A DNA stretch of 52,187 nt from Peptococcaceae bacterium (GTDB lineage: Bacteria > Bacillota > Peptococcia > Peptococcales > Peptococcaceae). Where the stretch lies: the NCBI GenBank assembly GCA_017399005.1, contig JAFQEO010000024.1:1-52187 (forward strand), given 5' to 3'. The stretch's first letter is position 1. Each line of letters begins with the position of its first letter. The notes under the pieces are model-generated. The model did no database searches. It was not told the origin of the DNA and worked only from the letters and a program-made list of their open reading frames with translations. Below, in pieces: positions 32,307 to 40,748 of this stretch. A program made the translations under genes and the position numbers.

Positions 32307-33344
32307 TTATGCTAATATTTCGCGAATTTTTTCTGCCCTGTAGCAGTCTCGAGCCGTATCATCCAGTTTGCTTCCATGAAGCACCTGCAGATAGCCCGGC
32401 TGTGCTGTCAGAAACATCTGGTCAATCTGTGTCAGTGTCAGCTGGTTAAAATAGCCAAGCCCGTGACCAAGCCGAACCAGAGAAATCAGTTCCAGGGCCT
32501 CGCGGGAACTCATATATCTTGCGTTCGCCAGAGTGCCGTAGGCTCTCCATACACGGTCAGAGAGAATCAGGCTGTTGTGTTCTTTCAGGAAATTACGGGC
32601 AGCCCGTTCCTCTTTGATAATCTGCTGTGCCACCGACTGCAGATTCGTCAGGATATCCTGTTCACTCTGCCCGATTGCGCTCTGGTTAGAAATCTGATAA
32701 ACATCCCCCAGTGACTGGCTGCCTTCCCCGAAAATGCCGCGCACAGTCATGCCGAAATTGCCAAGCTGGTCCAGAATCGATATTCGTTTTGTCAGAACCA
32801 GCCCCGGCAGATGCAGCATGATGGAAGCTCGCATCCCATTACCCAGGTTGGTAGGGCAGCAGGTCAGATAACCCAGTTTTTCATCAAATGCATAATCAAA
32901 ATAGCTTTCAATACGATCATCCAGCACATTGGCTTTCTGCCATAAGTCCTGCAGATTCAGGCCTGGTGCAAAGCACTGCACCCGCAGATGATCTTCCTCA
33001 TTAATCATGATGCTGATGCTGCCGTCTTCATTTACAGCAAGACCGCGGCACTGATGGTCATCTTTGCTGTGTTCCGGACTGATTAAATGTTTTTCTACCA
33101 GTGCCTGTTTTTCCAGTGTGGAGATATTCTGCAAATCATAAAATTTCAGGTTGCTGTGATCTTTGCAGAATGCTGCCATATCCGCCAGCACTGCCTGACC
33201 GGTTTCCTCAGTCTGTTTCAGCGGAAACGGATATTTTGAAAAGTTGCGTGCCAGACGGATTCGGGTGCAGAGCACAACATCTTTGTCATCCCCGTTGCCA
33301 ATTGTCCATGGACTGTTATTGCTTTTTACCAGTTCTTTAAGCAT
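32307..33344 (-). CDS. mcsB: Protein-arginine kinase McsB
   Basis: This enzyme phosphorylates arginines and marks proteins for ClpCP. Its 345 residues have the phosphagen-kinase fold, with RIRLARNFSKYPFPL, the nucleotide-binding stretch CCPTNLGNGMRASIMLHLPG and VRGIFGEGSQS. The ATG at 33344 lies inside the end of mcsA (8-base overlap, ATGCTTAA), with GGAGGG upstream. Longer in-frame starts within mcsA lack a ribosome binding site. Confidence 0.95.
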   Translation of the reverse strand: MLKELVKSNNSPWTIGNGDDKDVVLCTRIRLARNFSKYPFPLKQTEETGQAVLADMAAFCKDHSNLKFYDLQNISTLEKQALVEKHLISPEHSKDDHQCRGLAVNEDGSISIMINEEDHLRVQCFAPGLNLQDLWQKANVLDDRIESYFDYAFDEKLGYLTCCPTNLGNGMRASIMLHLPGLVLTKRISILDQLGNFGMTVRGIFGEGSQSLGDVYQISNQSAIGQSEQDILTNLQSVAQQIIKEERAARNFLKEHNSLILSDRVWRAYGTLANARYMSSREALELISLVRLGHGLGYFNQLTLTQIDQMFLTAQPGYLQVLHGSKLDDTARDCYRAEKIREILA

Positions 33345-33876
33345 TCTGACCACCCTCCTGTTCCAGTGTCCGGATTTCATCGCGCAGCTGTGCTGCCCGT
33401 TCAAAGTTTTCCTCCTGAATTGCCTGCTTCAGTTCCTCCCGCAGCAGAACAACTTTCTGTTTTTCCGCCAGTTTTGCCTCGCCTCTCACCGGAACTTTCC
33501 CGGTATGGCAGCTGTTGCCATGAATTCGTTTAATCAGCCCCGGCATATAATCCGAAAAATATTCGTAGCAGTTACTGCAGCCAACACGACCAAGTTTCCG
33601 GAATTCTCCGGCTGTCATACCGCATACAGGGCAGGAATCGTGAGCCGACATGTTTTTCTGCACAAACGGCTGAGACTGACTTTCCGGATTAAAAAATCCG
33701 CCGATAAAGTCTGCCATGGAGAAATCTGGCATCAGACCCAGTGTCGGGAAGGCACCCATCGGTTCTTTCATATGGCTGGCACATTCTTCACACACATGCC
33801 GTTCTTCTTTATGACCATTGACTATTTTAGTATAGTGAATGGTTGCAGGATTCTTTTTACATAATTCGCAATACAT
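33337..33876 (-). CDS. mcsA: McsB activator protein McsA
   Basis: This zinc-binding activator of McsB and modulator of CtsR has 179 residues. It starts MYCELCKKNPATIHYTKIVN with two CxxC pairs (CELC and CEEC). A second zinc set follows (CPVCG and CSNCYEYF). The C-terminal UVR motif is NFERAAQLRDEI. It sits 28 bases after ctsR and overlaps mcsB, the standard arrangement. Confidence 0.95.
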   Translation of the reverse strand: MYCELCKKNPATIHYTKIVNGHKEERHVCEECASHMKEPMGAFPTLGLMPDFSMADFIGGFFNPESQSQPFVQKNMSAHDSCPVCGMTAGEFRKLGRVGCSNCYEYFSDYMPGLIKRIHGNSCHTGKVPVRGEAKLAEKQKVVLLREELKQAIQEENFERAAQLRDEIRTLEQEGGQNA

Positions 33877-33904
33877 AAACCATCACCTCATTAATTTTTT
33901 AAAA

Positions 33905-34378
33905 TTACGTATGCCGCATCATATTCAGCATTGCCAGCACCTGCTGCATCATGGATGCCCGCACGGCATCTCGCTGGCTTTTTTCGATTCCGTTCATCAC
34001 CCGGTCTTTCAGCATACTGTTAAACAACAGCATTTCCCGCTGTGTGATAACCCCCTGCTGATACAGATAGGCTGTCAGCCCTTCCGAATCGCTCTGCGTC
34101 AGCTGGCTGCCCACCGCATCGGTCAGCGCATCCTGCAGGTCATCATCCTCATCCAGCTGCAGACTCACAATCCGCACATAGCCGCCACCGCCTCGCCGTG
34201 TTTCCACCATATAGCCCTGTACCGGCGTGAACCGGGTACTCAGTACATAGTTAATCTGCGACGGCACACAATGAAAATATTCCGACAACAGGTTTCGCTG
34301 AATCTCAACAACGCCCTCAGCCTCTTCCTGCAGCAGAGCTTTTATATATTCCTCAATTTGTTTGGATAAACTGCTCAT
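33905..34378 (-). CDS. ctsR: Transcriptional repressor CtsR
   Basis: CtsR is the class III heat-shock repressor. The 157 residues have the N-terminal DNA-binding domain with QIEEYIKALL, the FHCVPSQINYVLSTRF helix-turn-helix and the wing Gly-rich loop VETRRGGGGYVRI, which senses temperature in the family. The ATG at 34378 follows GAGGTGAG. A GTG three codons upstream overlaps that site and is rejected. A CtsR-type box overlaps its own promoter region, consistent with autoregulation. Confidence 0.95.
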   Translation of the reverse strand: MSSLSKQIEEYIKALLQEEAEGVVEIQRNLLSEYFHCVPSQINYVLSTRFTPVQGYMVETRRGGGGYVRIVSLQLDEDDDLQDALTDAVGSQLTQSDSEGLTAYLYQQGVITQREMLLFNSMLKDRVMNGIEKSQRDAVRASMMQQVLAMLNMMRHT

Positions 34379-34441
34379 CGTTCTCACCTCGATTGCACTA
34401 TGGTTTCATTAATTCGTTTCACATATATTATCATATTATTT

Positions 34442-34458
34442 TTTGACTTTTCCTGACC
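34442..34458 (-). promoter_or_regulatory. CtsR operator
   Basis: The minus strand reads GGTCAGG-AAA-AGTCAAA, the tandem heptamer with three-base spacer of CtsR sites. The second heptamer matches the consensus fully and the first at 5 of 7. It lies just downstream of the ctsR -10 element. Confidence 0.7.
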
Positions 34459-34466
34459 TTGAATAT

Positions 34467-34496
34467 ATTATATCCGCACGTTCGGTTTTTATGCAA
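34467..34496 (-). promoter_or_regulatory. ctsR operon promoter
   Basis: TTGCAT, 18-bp spacer, TATAAT on the minus strand, with the CtsR box immediately downstream. Confidence 0.65.
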
Positions 34497-34753
34497 AGGT
34501 CAGAATAGATTCAAATTATTTAAAAATCAAAGAAAACATTAGAATAATAAAGTTAATTATAAATAATCGTATATAATCATATATATTTTATTTTCTTCAC
34601 TGAATCCAATTATTTCTCTCAACCATGCACTTTTTCCATGTCTTCTTTTTCACATGGGTAATAAAGGTCAAATTTATCTTCTATATTGCAAAGAATCCCT
34701 AATCACAGAAAACTGCCGATAATCAGATTTCCCGCACCGCATCCGGATTTTGA

Positions 34754-34782
34754 TTGCACCGTTTCAGGAAAAAGACTATAAT
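34754..34782 (+). promoter_or_regulatory. Promoter of the DUF4430-ECF S gene pair
   Basis: TTGCAC, 17-bp spacer, TATAAT on the plus strand, about 60 bases before the DUF4430 gene's ATG. Confidence 0.7.
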
Positions 34783-34845
34783 AAGAAAAGCAGGGTTTCC
34801 CTGTTCCTGTTTGTCAATTATTTTCTTAAAAAGGATGCGAACTCA

Positions 34846-35268
34846 ATGTCTCAGAAAAAACAGAATAAAACACTGCTCATTATGTCTCTTGTCCTGTTTG
34901 TGGCTGTTATCAGCGCTGTAATGGTATATAATTTTGCCGGGCCGGACACTTCCGAAGGCTCCAAAACTGTCACAATCCAGGTTGTGGATGACCAGCAGAA
35001 CCTGACAAGCTACGAAACACACACCGATGCCGAATATCTGCGCCAGGCGATGGAATCCTGCAAAGGGCTGACCTTCATCGGCAGCGAAGGGCCTTACGGT
35101 TTAATGCTCCAGACAATCAACGGTGTTACTGCTGATTACGATAAAGACCAGGCATGGTGGAGTATTTATGTAAATGATGAACTGGCCAGCTACGGTGTCG
35201 ATCAGCAGCCAGTTACAGACGGCGATGTATTCCGCCTGGAATACACTACAGAATCCAATGCGTATTAA
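34846..35268 (+). CDS. Membrane-anchored DUF4430-domain protein
   Basis: The 140-residue protein has a basic N-terminus, one transmembrane helix (about residues 9-27) and an extracellular domain. That domain ends in the DUF4430 signature (AWWSIYVNDELASYGVDQQP, then DGDVFRLEYT). Family relatives resemble the small beta-domain of cobalamin-binding proteins. The ATG at 34846 with AAGGA upstream was preferred to a start 32 codons earlier that would cover the promoter. Its end overlaps the ECF S gene by 11 bases, so the two are translationally coupled and probably act together in vitamin capture. Confidence 0.82.
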   Translation: MSQKKQNKTLLIMSLVLFVAVISAVMVYNFAGPDTSEGSKTVTIQVVDDQQNLTSYETHTDAEYLRQAMESCKGLTFIGSEGPYGLMLQTINGVTADYDKDQAWWSIYVNDELASYGVDQQPVTDGDVFRLEYTTESNAY

Positions 35269-35761
35269 TGACCTGACCCGGCTCGGGCTTATGGTGGCTA
35301 TGCTGGAGGTCAGCAAACTGGCACTGGCCTCCGTCCCTAATATTGAATTAGTCAGCTTCTGGGTAATTCTCTTTACATTGCATATGGGCTGGCGAACTCT
35401 GTACGCTGTTTATGTGTTTGTTTTCATTGAGGGCATCCTGTTCGGCATCCACTTCTGGTGGATATCTTATCTATACGTCTGGACGATTCTGGTCATTCTC
35501 ACACAGATTTTCCGCAGCCAGACATCTCTGCTGTTCTGGAGTATTCTCTCTGCACTGTTTGGATTGATATTCGGTGCCTTATGTGCCATTCCATATGGCA
35601 TAACCGGTATGTTAAGCGGTGGTTTGTGGAACGGCATCCTTGCCGGTTTTTCCTGGTGGATTGCAGGTATCCCTTATGATTTACTGCACTGTGCCGGAAA
35701 CTTTGCCATTATGCTTGTACTGTATAAACCCGTACAGGCAGCAGCAAAACGGATATTCTAA
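35258..35761 (+). CDS. ECF transporter S component (substrate-binding membrane subunit)
   Basis: The 167-residue hydrophobic protein has about five to six membrane helices, starting MRINDLTRLGLMVAMLEVSK. It has a late small-residue helix region (FGLIFGALCAIPYGITGMLS) typical of S components. No ATPase or EcfT gene is adjacent, so it would share a housekeeping ECF module (group II type). Pairing with a DUF4430 protein suggests cobalamin or a related cofactor, but the substrate is not proven. The start ATG overlaps the upstream stop. Confidence 0.75.
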   Translation: MRINDLTRLGLMVAMLEVSKLALASVPNIELVSFWVILFTLHMGWRTLYAVYVFVFIEGILFGIHFWWISYLYVWTILVILTQIFRSQTSLLFWSILSALFGLIFGALCAIPYGITGMLSGGLWNGILAGFSWWIAGIPYDLLHCAGNFAIMLVLYKPVQAAAKRIF

Positions 35762-35766
35762 AACAA

Positions 35767-35812
35767 AACCCCTGATTCAAAAGCAGTTTTGATATGCTTT
35801 GAATCAGGGGTT
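35767..35812. terminator. Bidirectional terminator between the ECF S gene and dctM
   Basis: An 18-bp stem with one bulge (AACCCCTGATTCAAA with TTTGAATCAGGGGTT) is followed by CTTTT on the plus strand and TTTTG on the minus strand. It serves two convergent genes. Confidence 0.85.
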
Positions 35813-35829
35813 CTTTTGTCTCTCTTATG

Positions 35830-37098
35830 TTAGATAATCAGCGCCGGGAAGAACAGCGGCAGATAAACAATCAGTATGAATACAAACAGTAAGCCAAGCA
35901 GATATGGAATTACCGCTTTTGCAATTAATTCAATCGGTTTCCCGGTAATACCAGATGCCACAAACAGGTTAATCGCTACCGGCGGTGTAATCATCCCGAT
36001 AGCAATCCCCACCACAAACATAATCCCGAAATGCACCAGATTTACGCCAAGGCCAGTTACCAGCGGTAAAAATACCGGTGTCAGAATAATAATCGCAGAC
36101 GAGGTTTCCATAAATACACCGGCAATAATAATTACCAGAGCAATCAGGAACATCAGAATATATTTATTGGTAGATACACCTAAAATCGCGCTGGCAATCG
36201 CATCCGGAATACCGTAGCTTGCCAGTACCCAGCCAAACGGACCGCTGCAGGCAATAATAATCATAATAACAGCAGAAGTTTTCGCACTGCCTTTCATAAT
36301 TTCAAACAGTTTTGCCGGTGTCATATCACGATATACAAAGAACGAAACCAGCATTGCATAGACTACTGCAACCGCAGCCGCTTCCGATGCTGTGAAAATC
36401 CCGGAGAAGATACCGCCTAAAATAATGGCCGGCATAATCAGACCTGGCACCGCTTTTAAAAATGTCTTCAGTACACGCATCAGTACAATGCGGTCGCCTT
36501 TTGGATAATTGCGTTTATATGCCTGCACCAGCGCAATGGCAATCAGGATTGCACCCATCAGCATACCAGGTCCAAACCCGTTAGTAAACAGTGCATTAAT
36601 GGTTACACCACGACCAGCCGCAACCGCATACAGAACCATTGGAACCGACGGCGGAATAACAACACCGATAGTCCCTGCCGCTGCAATTAATGCGGCCGAC
36701 TGATCTTCATCATAGCCGCGCGCTTTTAACTGTGGAATCAATGTAGAACCCACTGCAGCTGTGGTAGCCGCACCGGAGCCGGAAATTGCTGCAAAGAACA
36801 TCCCTACTACTACGGATACGATAGACAAGCCGCCTTTGATAACGCCTAAAAAGGATTCGGCAAATTCCACCAGATATCTGGAAATCGCACCGTGCGCCAG
36901 CAAATCACCGGCGAGAATAAAAAACGGTACTGCAATTAATGGAAAAGAGTTGGTGCTGGCAAACATACGCTGTGCCATCATACCCAGCCCTACATCACCG
37001 GCCAGCATAACCGACATGGCAGAAAGCATAATCGAAAAGGCAACCGGAACGCCAAGTAACAGCGCGATAATAAATACTGCAAACAGTAAGACTGTCAT
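35830..37098 (-). CDS. dctM: TRAP transporter large membrane subunit (DctM type)
   Basis: This 12-helix ion-coupled permease belongs to a tripartite ATP-independent periplasmic-type transporter. Its 422 residues include the family motifs AAISGSGAATTAAVGSTLIP, GTIGVVIPPSVPMVLYA and GMITPPVAINLFVASG. The ATG shares one base with the dctQ stop (TAATG), and GGAGG lies within dctQ. It is the last gene of dctPQM. The symbol is used in the generic sense and does not imply a C4-dicarboxylate substrate. Confidence 0.93.
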   Translation of the reverse strand: MTVLLFAVFIIALLLGVPVAFSIMLSAMSVMLAGDVGLGMMAQRMFASTNSFPLIAVPFFILAGDLLAHGAISRYLVEFAESFLGVIKGGLSIVSVVVGMFFAAISGSGAATTAAVGSTLIPQLKARGYDEDQSAALIAAAGTIGVVIPPSVPMVLYAVAAGRGVTINALFTNGFGPGMLMGAILIAIALVQAYKRNYPKGDRIVLMRVLKTFLKAVPGLIMPAIILGGIFSGIFTASEAAAVAVVYAMLVSFFVYRDMTPAKLFEIMKGSAKTSAVIMIIIACSGPFGWVLASYGIPDAIASAILGVSTNKYILMFLIALVIIIAGVFMETSSAIIILTPVFLPLVTGLGVNLVHFGIMFVVGIAIGMITPPVAINLFVASGITGKPIELIAKAVIPYLLGLLFVFILIVYLPLFFPALII

Positions 37099-37607
37099 TA
37101 TGCGTTTCCTCCTTTCGATTTAAACAATTCCTCAAAAACGGCATTCACCGCATGAATCAGCATTAAGCCAAAGCCAATCGGCACCGACATATACATATAT
37201 TTCATTGGAATACGAAGCGAAGGTGCCAGCTGCATCTGTTTCATTGCAAAATTAAAACCAAAATAAACAACCGCACAAAACGCTACGATACAGAGAACAT
37301 GAACCAGGATACGAATATAACGCTGTACTTTTGGAGGGAAGAACCCCTGTAAAAAGGTTATCGTAATATGTGACCCTTCTTTATAAGCACTGCTGGCACC
37401 CAGAAACGTTGCCCATACCAGCAGATACCGGCAGACTTCCTCGCTCCACTGCAGTGGCTTTACCCCATCCAGCATTGTGGATAATTCTCGGCAAACAATC
37501 TGGGCAATAGTAACACATACCATAGCTGCAATCATGGCAACCACAATTGCGATACACACCTTATCGATGCCGTCACTGAATTTTTTGAATCCTTTTGCGA
37601 AATTCAT
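37098..37607 (-). CDS. dctQ: TRAP transporter small membrane subunit (DctQ type)
   Basis: The 169 residues carry four transmembrane helices. The family motif appears as LQWSEEVCRYLLVWATFLGA followed by KEGSHI. It bridges the binding protein and DctM. GGGAGTTG precedes the ATG. It is separated from dctP by about 100 bases containing a stem-loop. Confidence 0.92.
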   Translation of the reverse strand: MNFAKGFKKFSDGIDKVCIAIVVAMIAAMVCVTIAQIVCRELSTMLDGVKPLQWSEEVCRYLLVWATFLGASSAYKEGSHITITFLQGFFPPKVQRYIRILVHVLCIVAFCAVVYFGFNFAMKQMQLAPSLRIPMKYMYMSVPIGFGLMLIHAVNAVFEELFKSKGGNA

Positions 37608-37642
37608 TTTCTCAACTCCCTATATAAATCTGATTATGTAAG

Positions 37643-37681
37643 AGAAAAGGCAAGGCCGACAGAATCTGCCCGCCTCGCCTT
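37643..37681 (-). terminator. Intra-operon stem-loop between dctP and dctQ
   Basis: AAGGCGAGGC pairs with GCCTTGCCTT (one mismatch). The stem is followed on the minus strand by TTTCTCTTA. It is likely a partial terminator or 3'-end stabiliser that leaves dctP mRNA in excess. Confidence 0.55.
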
Positions 37682-37713
37682 ATTATGTTTCAAATATGAA
37701 CTGCACCTGCAAA

Positions 37714-38736
37714 TTACATTGCGTCGGTTACAGCCTGGATTTTTGCCAGAGTGTCAGCATACTGAGGATATGCATCATATACTGGCTGTACAGCTGCTTT
37801 GAAGCTGTCTAAATCTGGATTTTCCACAACCTGCATACCGTTATCTTTCATAGCCTGCAGCTGTTCTGCTTCGTTATCTGCACACCATGCACGTTCAAAT
37901 TCAGCTGCTTCCTGAGCTGCATCTTTGAAGATTACCTGTACATCTTCAGGCAGAGCATTGAAATCTTCCAGGCTCATAGTAATGATAGCAGTTGCATAGG
38001 AGTGACGAGTCAGAGTTGCATGACTCTGGTTGGATTCCCACAGAGAGTAGGAGTAAATTACATTGATTGGGTTTTCCTGACCTTCAATGGTACCGTTCTG
38101 CAGAGCAGTCAGAGTTTCCTGCCATGCCATTGGTGTTGCGTTGGTGCCCAGCGCATCAAATGTTTTTGCATATACTTCGTTTTCCATTACACGCAGTTTT
38201 AAATCTGCCATGTCAGCTGCGGTTGTTACAGGACGAACACTGTTGGTTACATTACGGAAACCGCGTTCTGCGTAAGCCAGACCTTTCAGGTTTGCTGCTT
38301 CCAGAGAGCCCAGCAGTTCCTGACCAACTTCACCGTCTAATACAGCATATGCTTCTTCACTGCTGCCAAACAGGAATGGCAAGTCCAGAACACCCATGTC
38401 TGGTGCGTAGTTTACAAATGGACCACTTGTTACGATACCCATTTCCAGTTCACCTGCTGCCATAGAGGACAGTAAGTCACTTTCATCACCCAGCTCACCG
38501 TTTGGATGAATTTCGATGGTGTAAGCACCTTCTGTTTTTTCTTCAACGATTTCTTTAAATTTTTCTGCAGCAACCTGGAAGCTGTCCTGTTCGTTTACTG
38601 TGGTAGCCAGTTTGATTACAACTGGTTCATCCCCTGCAGCATTCTGCCCTTCATCAGAGCCGCCGCCACACGCTGTCATTGTAAATGCCATAGCACACAT
38701 GGTTAATGCAGCAACTAATTTACGTGCTTTTTTCAT
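37714..38736 (-). CDS. dctP: TRAP transporter solute-binding lipoprotein (DctP type)
   Basis: The 340-residue binding protein has a lipobox (signal MKKARKLVAALTMCAMAFTM, Cys at 23), so it is anchored on the cell surface. The fold markers are GELEMGIVTSGPF, GFRNVTNSVRPV and R182 in LKLRVMENEVY. That Arg normally clamps the substrate's carboxylate or other acid group. The ATG at 38736 follows GGGGGAG. The substrate is an organic acid of unknown identity. Isethionate is one possibility, because some isethionate-lyase bacteria import it by TRAP systems. Confidence 0.92.
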   Translation of the reverse strand: MKKARKLVAALTMCAMAFTMTACGGGSDEGQNAAGDEPVVIKLATTVNEQDSFQVAAEKFKEIVEEKTEGAYTIEIHPNGELGDESDLLSSMAAGELEMGIVTSGPFVNYAPDMGVLDLPFLFGSSEEAYAVLDGEVGQELLGSLEAANLKGLAYAERGFRNVTNSVRPVTTAADMADLKLRVMENEVYAKTFDALGTNATPMAWQETLTALQNGTIEGQENPINVIYSYSLWESNQSHATLTRHSYATAIITMSLEDFNALPEDVQVIFKDAAQEAAEFERAWCADNEAEQLQAMKDNGMQVVENPDLDSFKAAVQPVYDAYPQYADTLAKIQAVTDAM

Positions 38737-38792
38737 TGGTAATCTCCCCCATAATACATTTTTGGGACCGTTCATTTTTTGTCCTTGCACAG

Positions 38793-38821
38793 AGTATAGC
38801 ACCACAAAATGCGAAAGTCAA
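38793..38821 (-). promoter_or_regulatory. dctPQM promoter
   Basis: TTGACT, 17-bp spacer, TATACT on the minus strand, about 55 bases before dctP. Confidence 0.75.
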
Positions 38822-38904
38822 TCATCTGTTTAATAAAAGATTTAAAAAACTAAAATAGTTATAGTACAGTTTGTATACAGTATTCGTTATCCGATACACA
38901 GCAA

Positions 38905-38949
38905 TGCAAAAAGAAAGGCTGTTATACCCTTTTTCCGGTATAACAGCCT
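38905..38949 (-). terminator. Terminator of the Sel1-repeat gene
   Basis: AGGCTGTTATACC pairs perfectly with GGTATAACAGCCT, followed on the minus strand by TTCTTTTT. It lies just after the stop codon. Confidence 0.85.
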
Positions 38950-38961
38950 CTATCTGTTTCA

Positions 38962-39714
38962 TTACTGTAATGCTTCCAGCGCTTCGCCGGCTTCTACGAT
39001 GCCGCCTTCTGCTGCCTGCTGATACAGTTCTTTTGCTTTTACAATATCTTTTTCTGTACCTTCTCCGTTTTCATAGCACTGCGCCAGCAGGAACTGGGCA
39101 TCTGCCATATATGGAGCCGCTTCTTCCATCAGCTGTACTGCTTTTGCCTTATCCTGTTCTACGCCTTCGCCTTCAAAATAAGAAATTGCCAGATTCATTT
39201 TACCAGCCGGATGCCCTGCTTCAGCTGCACCGCTAAACCACTTGATTGCTTCCGCATAATCCTGTTCCACACCAAGCCCCTGGCTGTAGCAAATCCCCAG
39301 GTTCACCTGCGCTTCCAGAGAACCGCGCATAGCTGCTTTCAAATACCATTCTGCGGCTTCTTCCAGATTCTGTTCTGTGCCCTGGCCAAAGGTGTAGCAT
39401 TCGCCTAAAAACTGCTGCGCAATAATATGACCTTTCTGTGCAGCCACTTTGAAGTTTTCAAACGCTTTTTCAAAATCCTGTTCTACACCATCGCCATTGT
39501 AATAACGGCTGCCCAGCAGATAGCAGGCATTCAGATTGCCCTGCTCTGCCGATTTTTTGTACCACTCGATGGCTTTTTCCATGTCCTGTTCTACCCATTT
39601 GCCCTGCTCATAGCAAACTGCCAGATTAAACTGGGCACGAGCAAACCCGTCATTCGCTGCGCTTTCTAATTCTTTCAGTTTTTCAGCGCTGTCAATTAAT
39701 TCTGCCTGCTGCAT
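38962..39714 (-). CDS. Sel1-repeat (TPR-like) protein
   Basis: The 250 residues are made almost entirely of about six Sel1-like repeats of roughly 36 residues. Examples are AQFNLAVCYEQGKWVEQDME, ACYLLGSRYYNGDGVEQDFE and AQVNLGICYSQGLGVEQDYA. Such solenoids are protein-interaction scaffolds. There is no signal peptide, so it is cytoplasmic. AAGGAGG precedes the ATG. It starts 14 bases after the parvulin lipoprotein gene and is likely co-transcribed with it and mfd. Confidence 0.9.
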   Translation of the reverse strand: MQQAELIDSAEKLKELESAANDGFARAQFNLAVCYEQGKWVEQDMEKAIEWYKKSAEQGNLNACYLLGSRYYNGDGVEQDFEKAFENFKVAAQKGHIIAQQFLGECYTFGQGTEQNLEEAAEWYLKAAMRGSLEAQVNLGICYSQGLGVEQDYAEAIKWFSGAAEAGHPAGKMNLAISYFEGEGVEQDKAKAVQLMEEAAPYMADAQFLLAQCYENGEGTEKDIVKAKELYQQAAEGGIVEAGEALEALQ

Positions 39715-39728
39715 ATCCGTTATCCTCC

Positions 39729-40679
39729 TTATTCTGCATCATTTTCTTCTACCTGTGTATCATTTGCCGGACTTTCCGGTACAACTGCAGTATCAATCAG
39801 AATTTCAATTTCAGCGGTTTTCTGTAAACTTGCAGCCAGATTGTTCAGACCATAACGATAAATACCTTCTAAAACGCTGCTGTATTTTTCTGCATCTTCC
39901 AGCAGGTTCACTTCTGCCTGTTTATCTTCCACCAGAATGATATGATAGCCAAACTGACTTTCCACCGGTGTACTGGAATATTCCCCAATTTCCAGAGCTA
40001 CCGCAGCCGCCGTGAATTCATCTACCATTTTGGATGTAGTAACACCATTGGTTGCAAAGTAACCCAGGTCACCGCCATCCGCTGCGGAACCGTCTAAAGA
40101 ATATTCCTGTGCCAGTGCAGCAAAATCTTCACCAGCATCCAGTCTTGCAATGATGCTAACTGCCTCATCCTCGGTTTCCACCAGAATATGACGAGCTTTC
40201 AGCACATCAACAGTTTCCGGATGGTTTACCAGGTCAGTACGCAGTTTATTCAAAGCCAGTTCCTCTTTCTGTGCTTCTTTGTAGTATTCCATCGTCATGC
40301 CAGCCTGTTCCACAGCAGCTTCTAAATCCGCCATACTGCCGCCGTACTGACTTGCCACCATATCATTGAGATAGGTGTTAACTTCTTCATCGGTCACTGC
40401 AATGCCGCGTTTTTCTGCTTCCTGCATCAGTAGCTCCTGTGTAATCATGCTGTCCAGCATGCTGTTTCTCGCTTCCAGTTTCACATCGTCAGCGCTTGTA
40501 TCAATTCCGTAAAATTCATACAGCTGCAGGAACTGATTATAGTTCATATCCAGTTCTTCCTGAGAAATCGGTGCTCCGTTTACGGTTGCCACTGTGCCAG
40601 CCGGAACTTTATCGCCGCAGCCAAACAGGCCAGTCATCAGAAATGCACCTAATGCCAATACTGCTACTTTTTTCTTCAT
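39729..40679 (-). CDS. Peptidyl-prolyl isomerase lipoprotein (PrsA/SurA-like)
   Basis: The 316 residues have a signal peptide with lipobox (Cys at 21, LFGC), a SurA-type N-terminal chaperone helix domain and a central parvulin domain. The parvulin domain runs from VLKARHILVETEDEA through GGDLGYFATNGV to FGYHIILVEDK. It should fold secreted proteins outside the membrane. The acidic C-terminal tail is low-complexity. It follows mfd by about 70 bases, a common Bacillota order, and precedes the Sel1 gene. Confidence 0.92.
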   Translation of the reverse strand: MKKKVAVLALGAFLMTGLFGCGDKVPAGTVATVNGAPISQEELDMNYNQFLQLYEFYGIDTSADDVKLEARNSMLDSMITQELLMQEAEKRGIAVTDEEVNTYLNDMVASQYGGSMADLEAAVEQAGMTMEYYKEAQKEELALNKLRTDLVNHPETVDVLKARHILVETEDEAVSIIARLDAGEDFAALAQEYSLDGSAADGGDLGYFATNGVTTSKMVDEFTAAAVALEIGEYSSTPVESQFGYHIILVEDKQAEVNLLEDAEKYSSVLEGIYRYGLNNLAASLQKTAEIEILIDTAVVPESPANDTQVEENDAE

Positions 40680-40748
40680 CGTATCTTCTCTCCTTCAATT
40701 CTGTGCTGCCGTTCCCGACATTTGCTTTTTATTATAACAGAACAGCCT

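Larger units (their letters stand above)
34379..34845. other. Divergent intergenic region between ctsR and the DUF4430 gene
   Basis: The 467 bases contain no gene. They hold the ctsR promoter and CtsR box (34442-34496), very A+T-rich sequence around 34500-34660, and the plus-strand promoter at 34754-34782. A second GGTCA half-site lies near 34498 and a GGTCAAA heptamer near 34668, possibly extra CtsR contacts. Confidence 0.6.
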
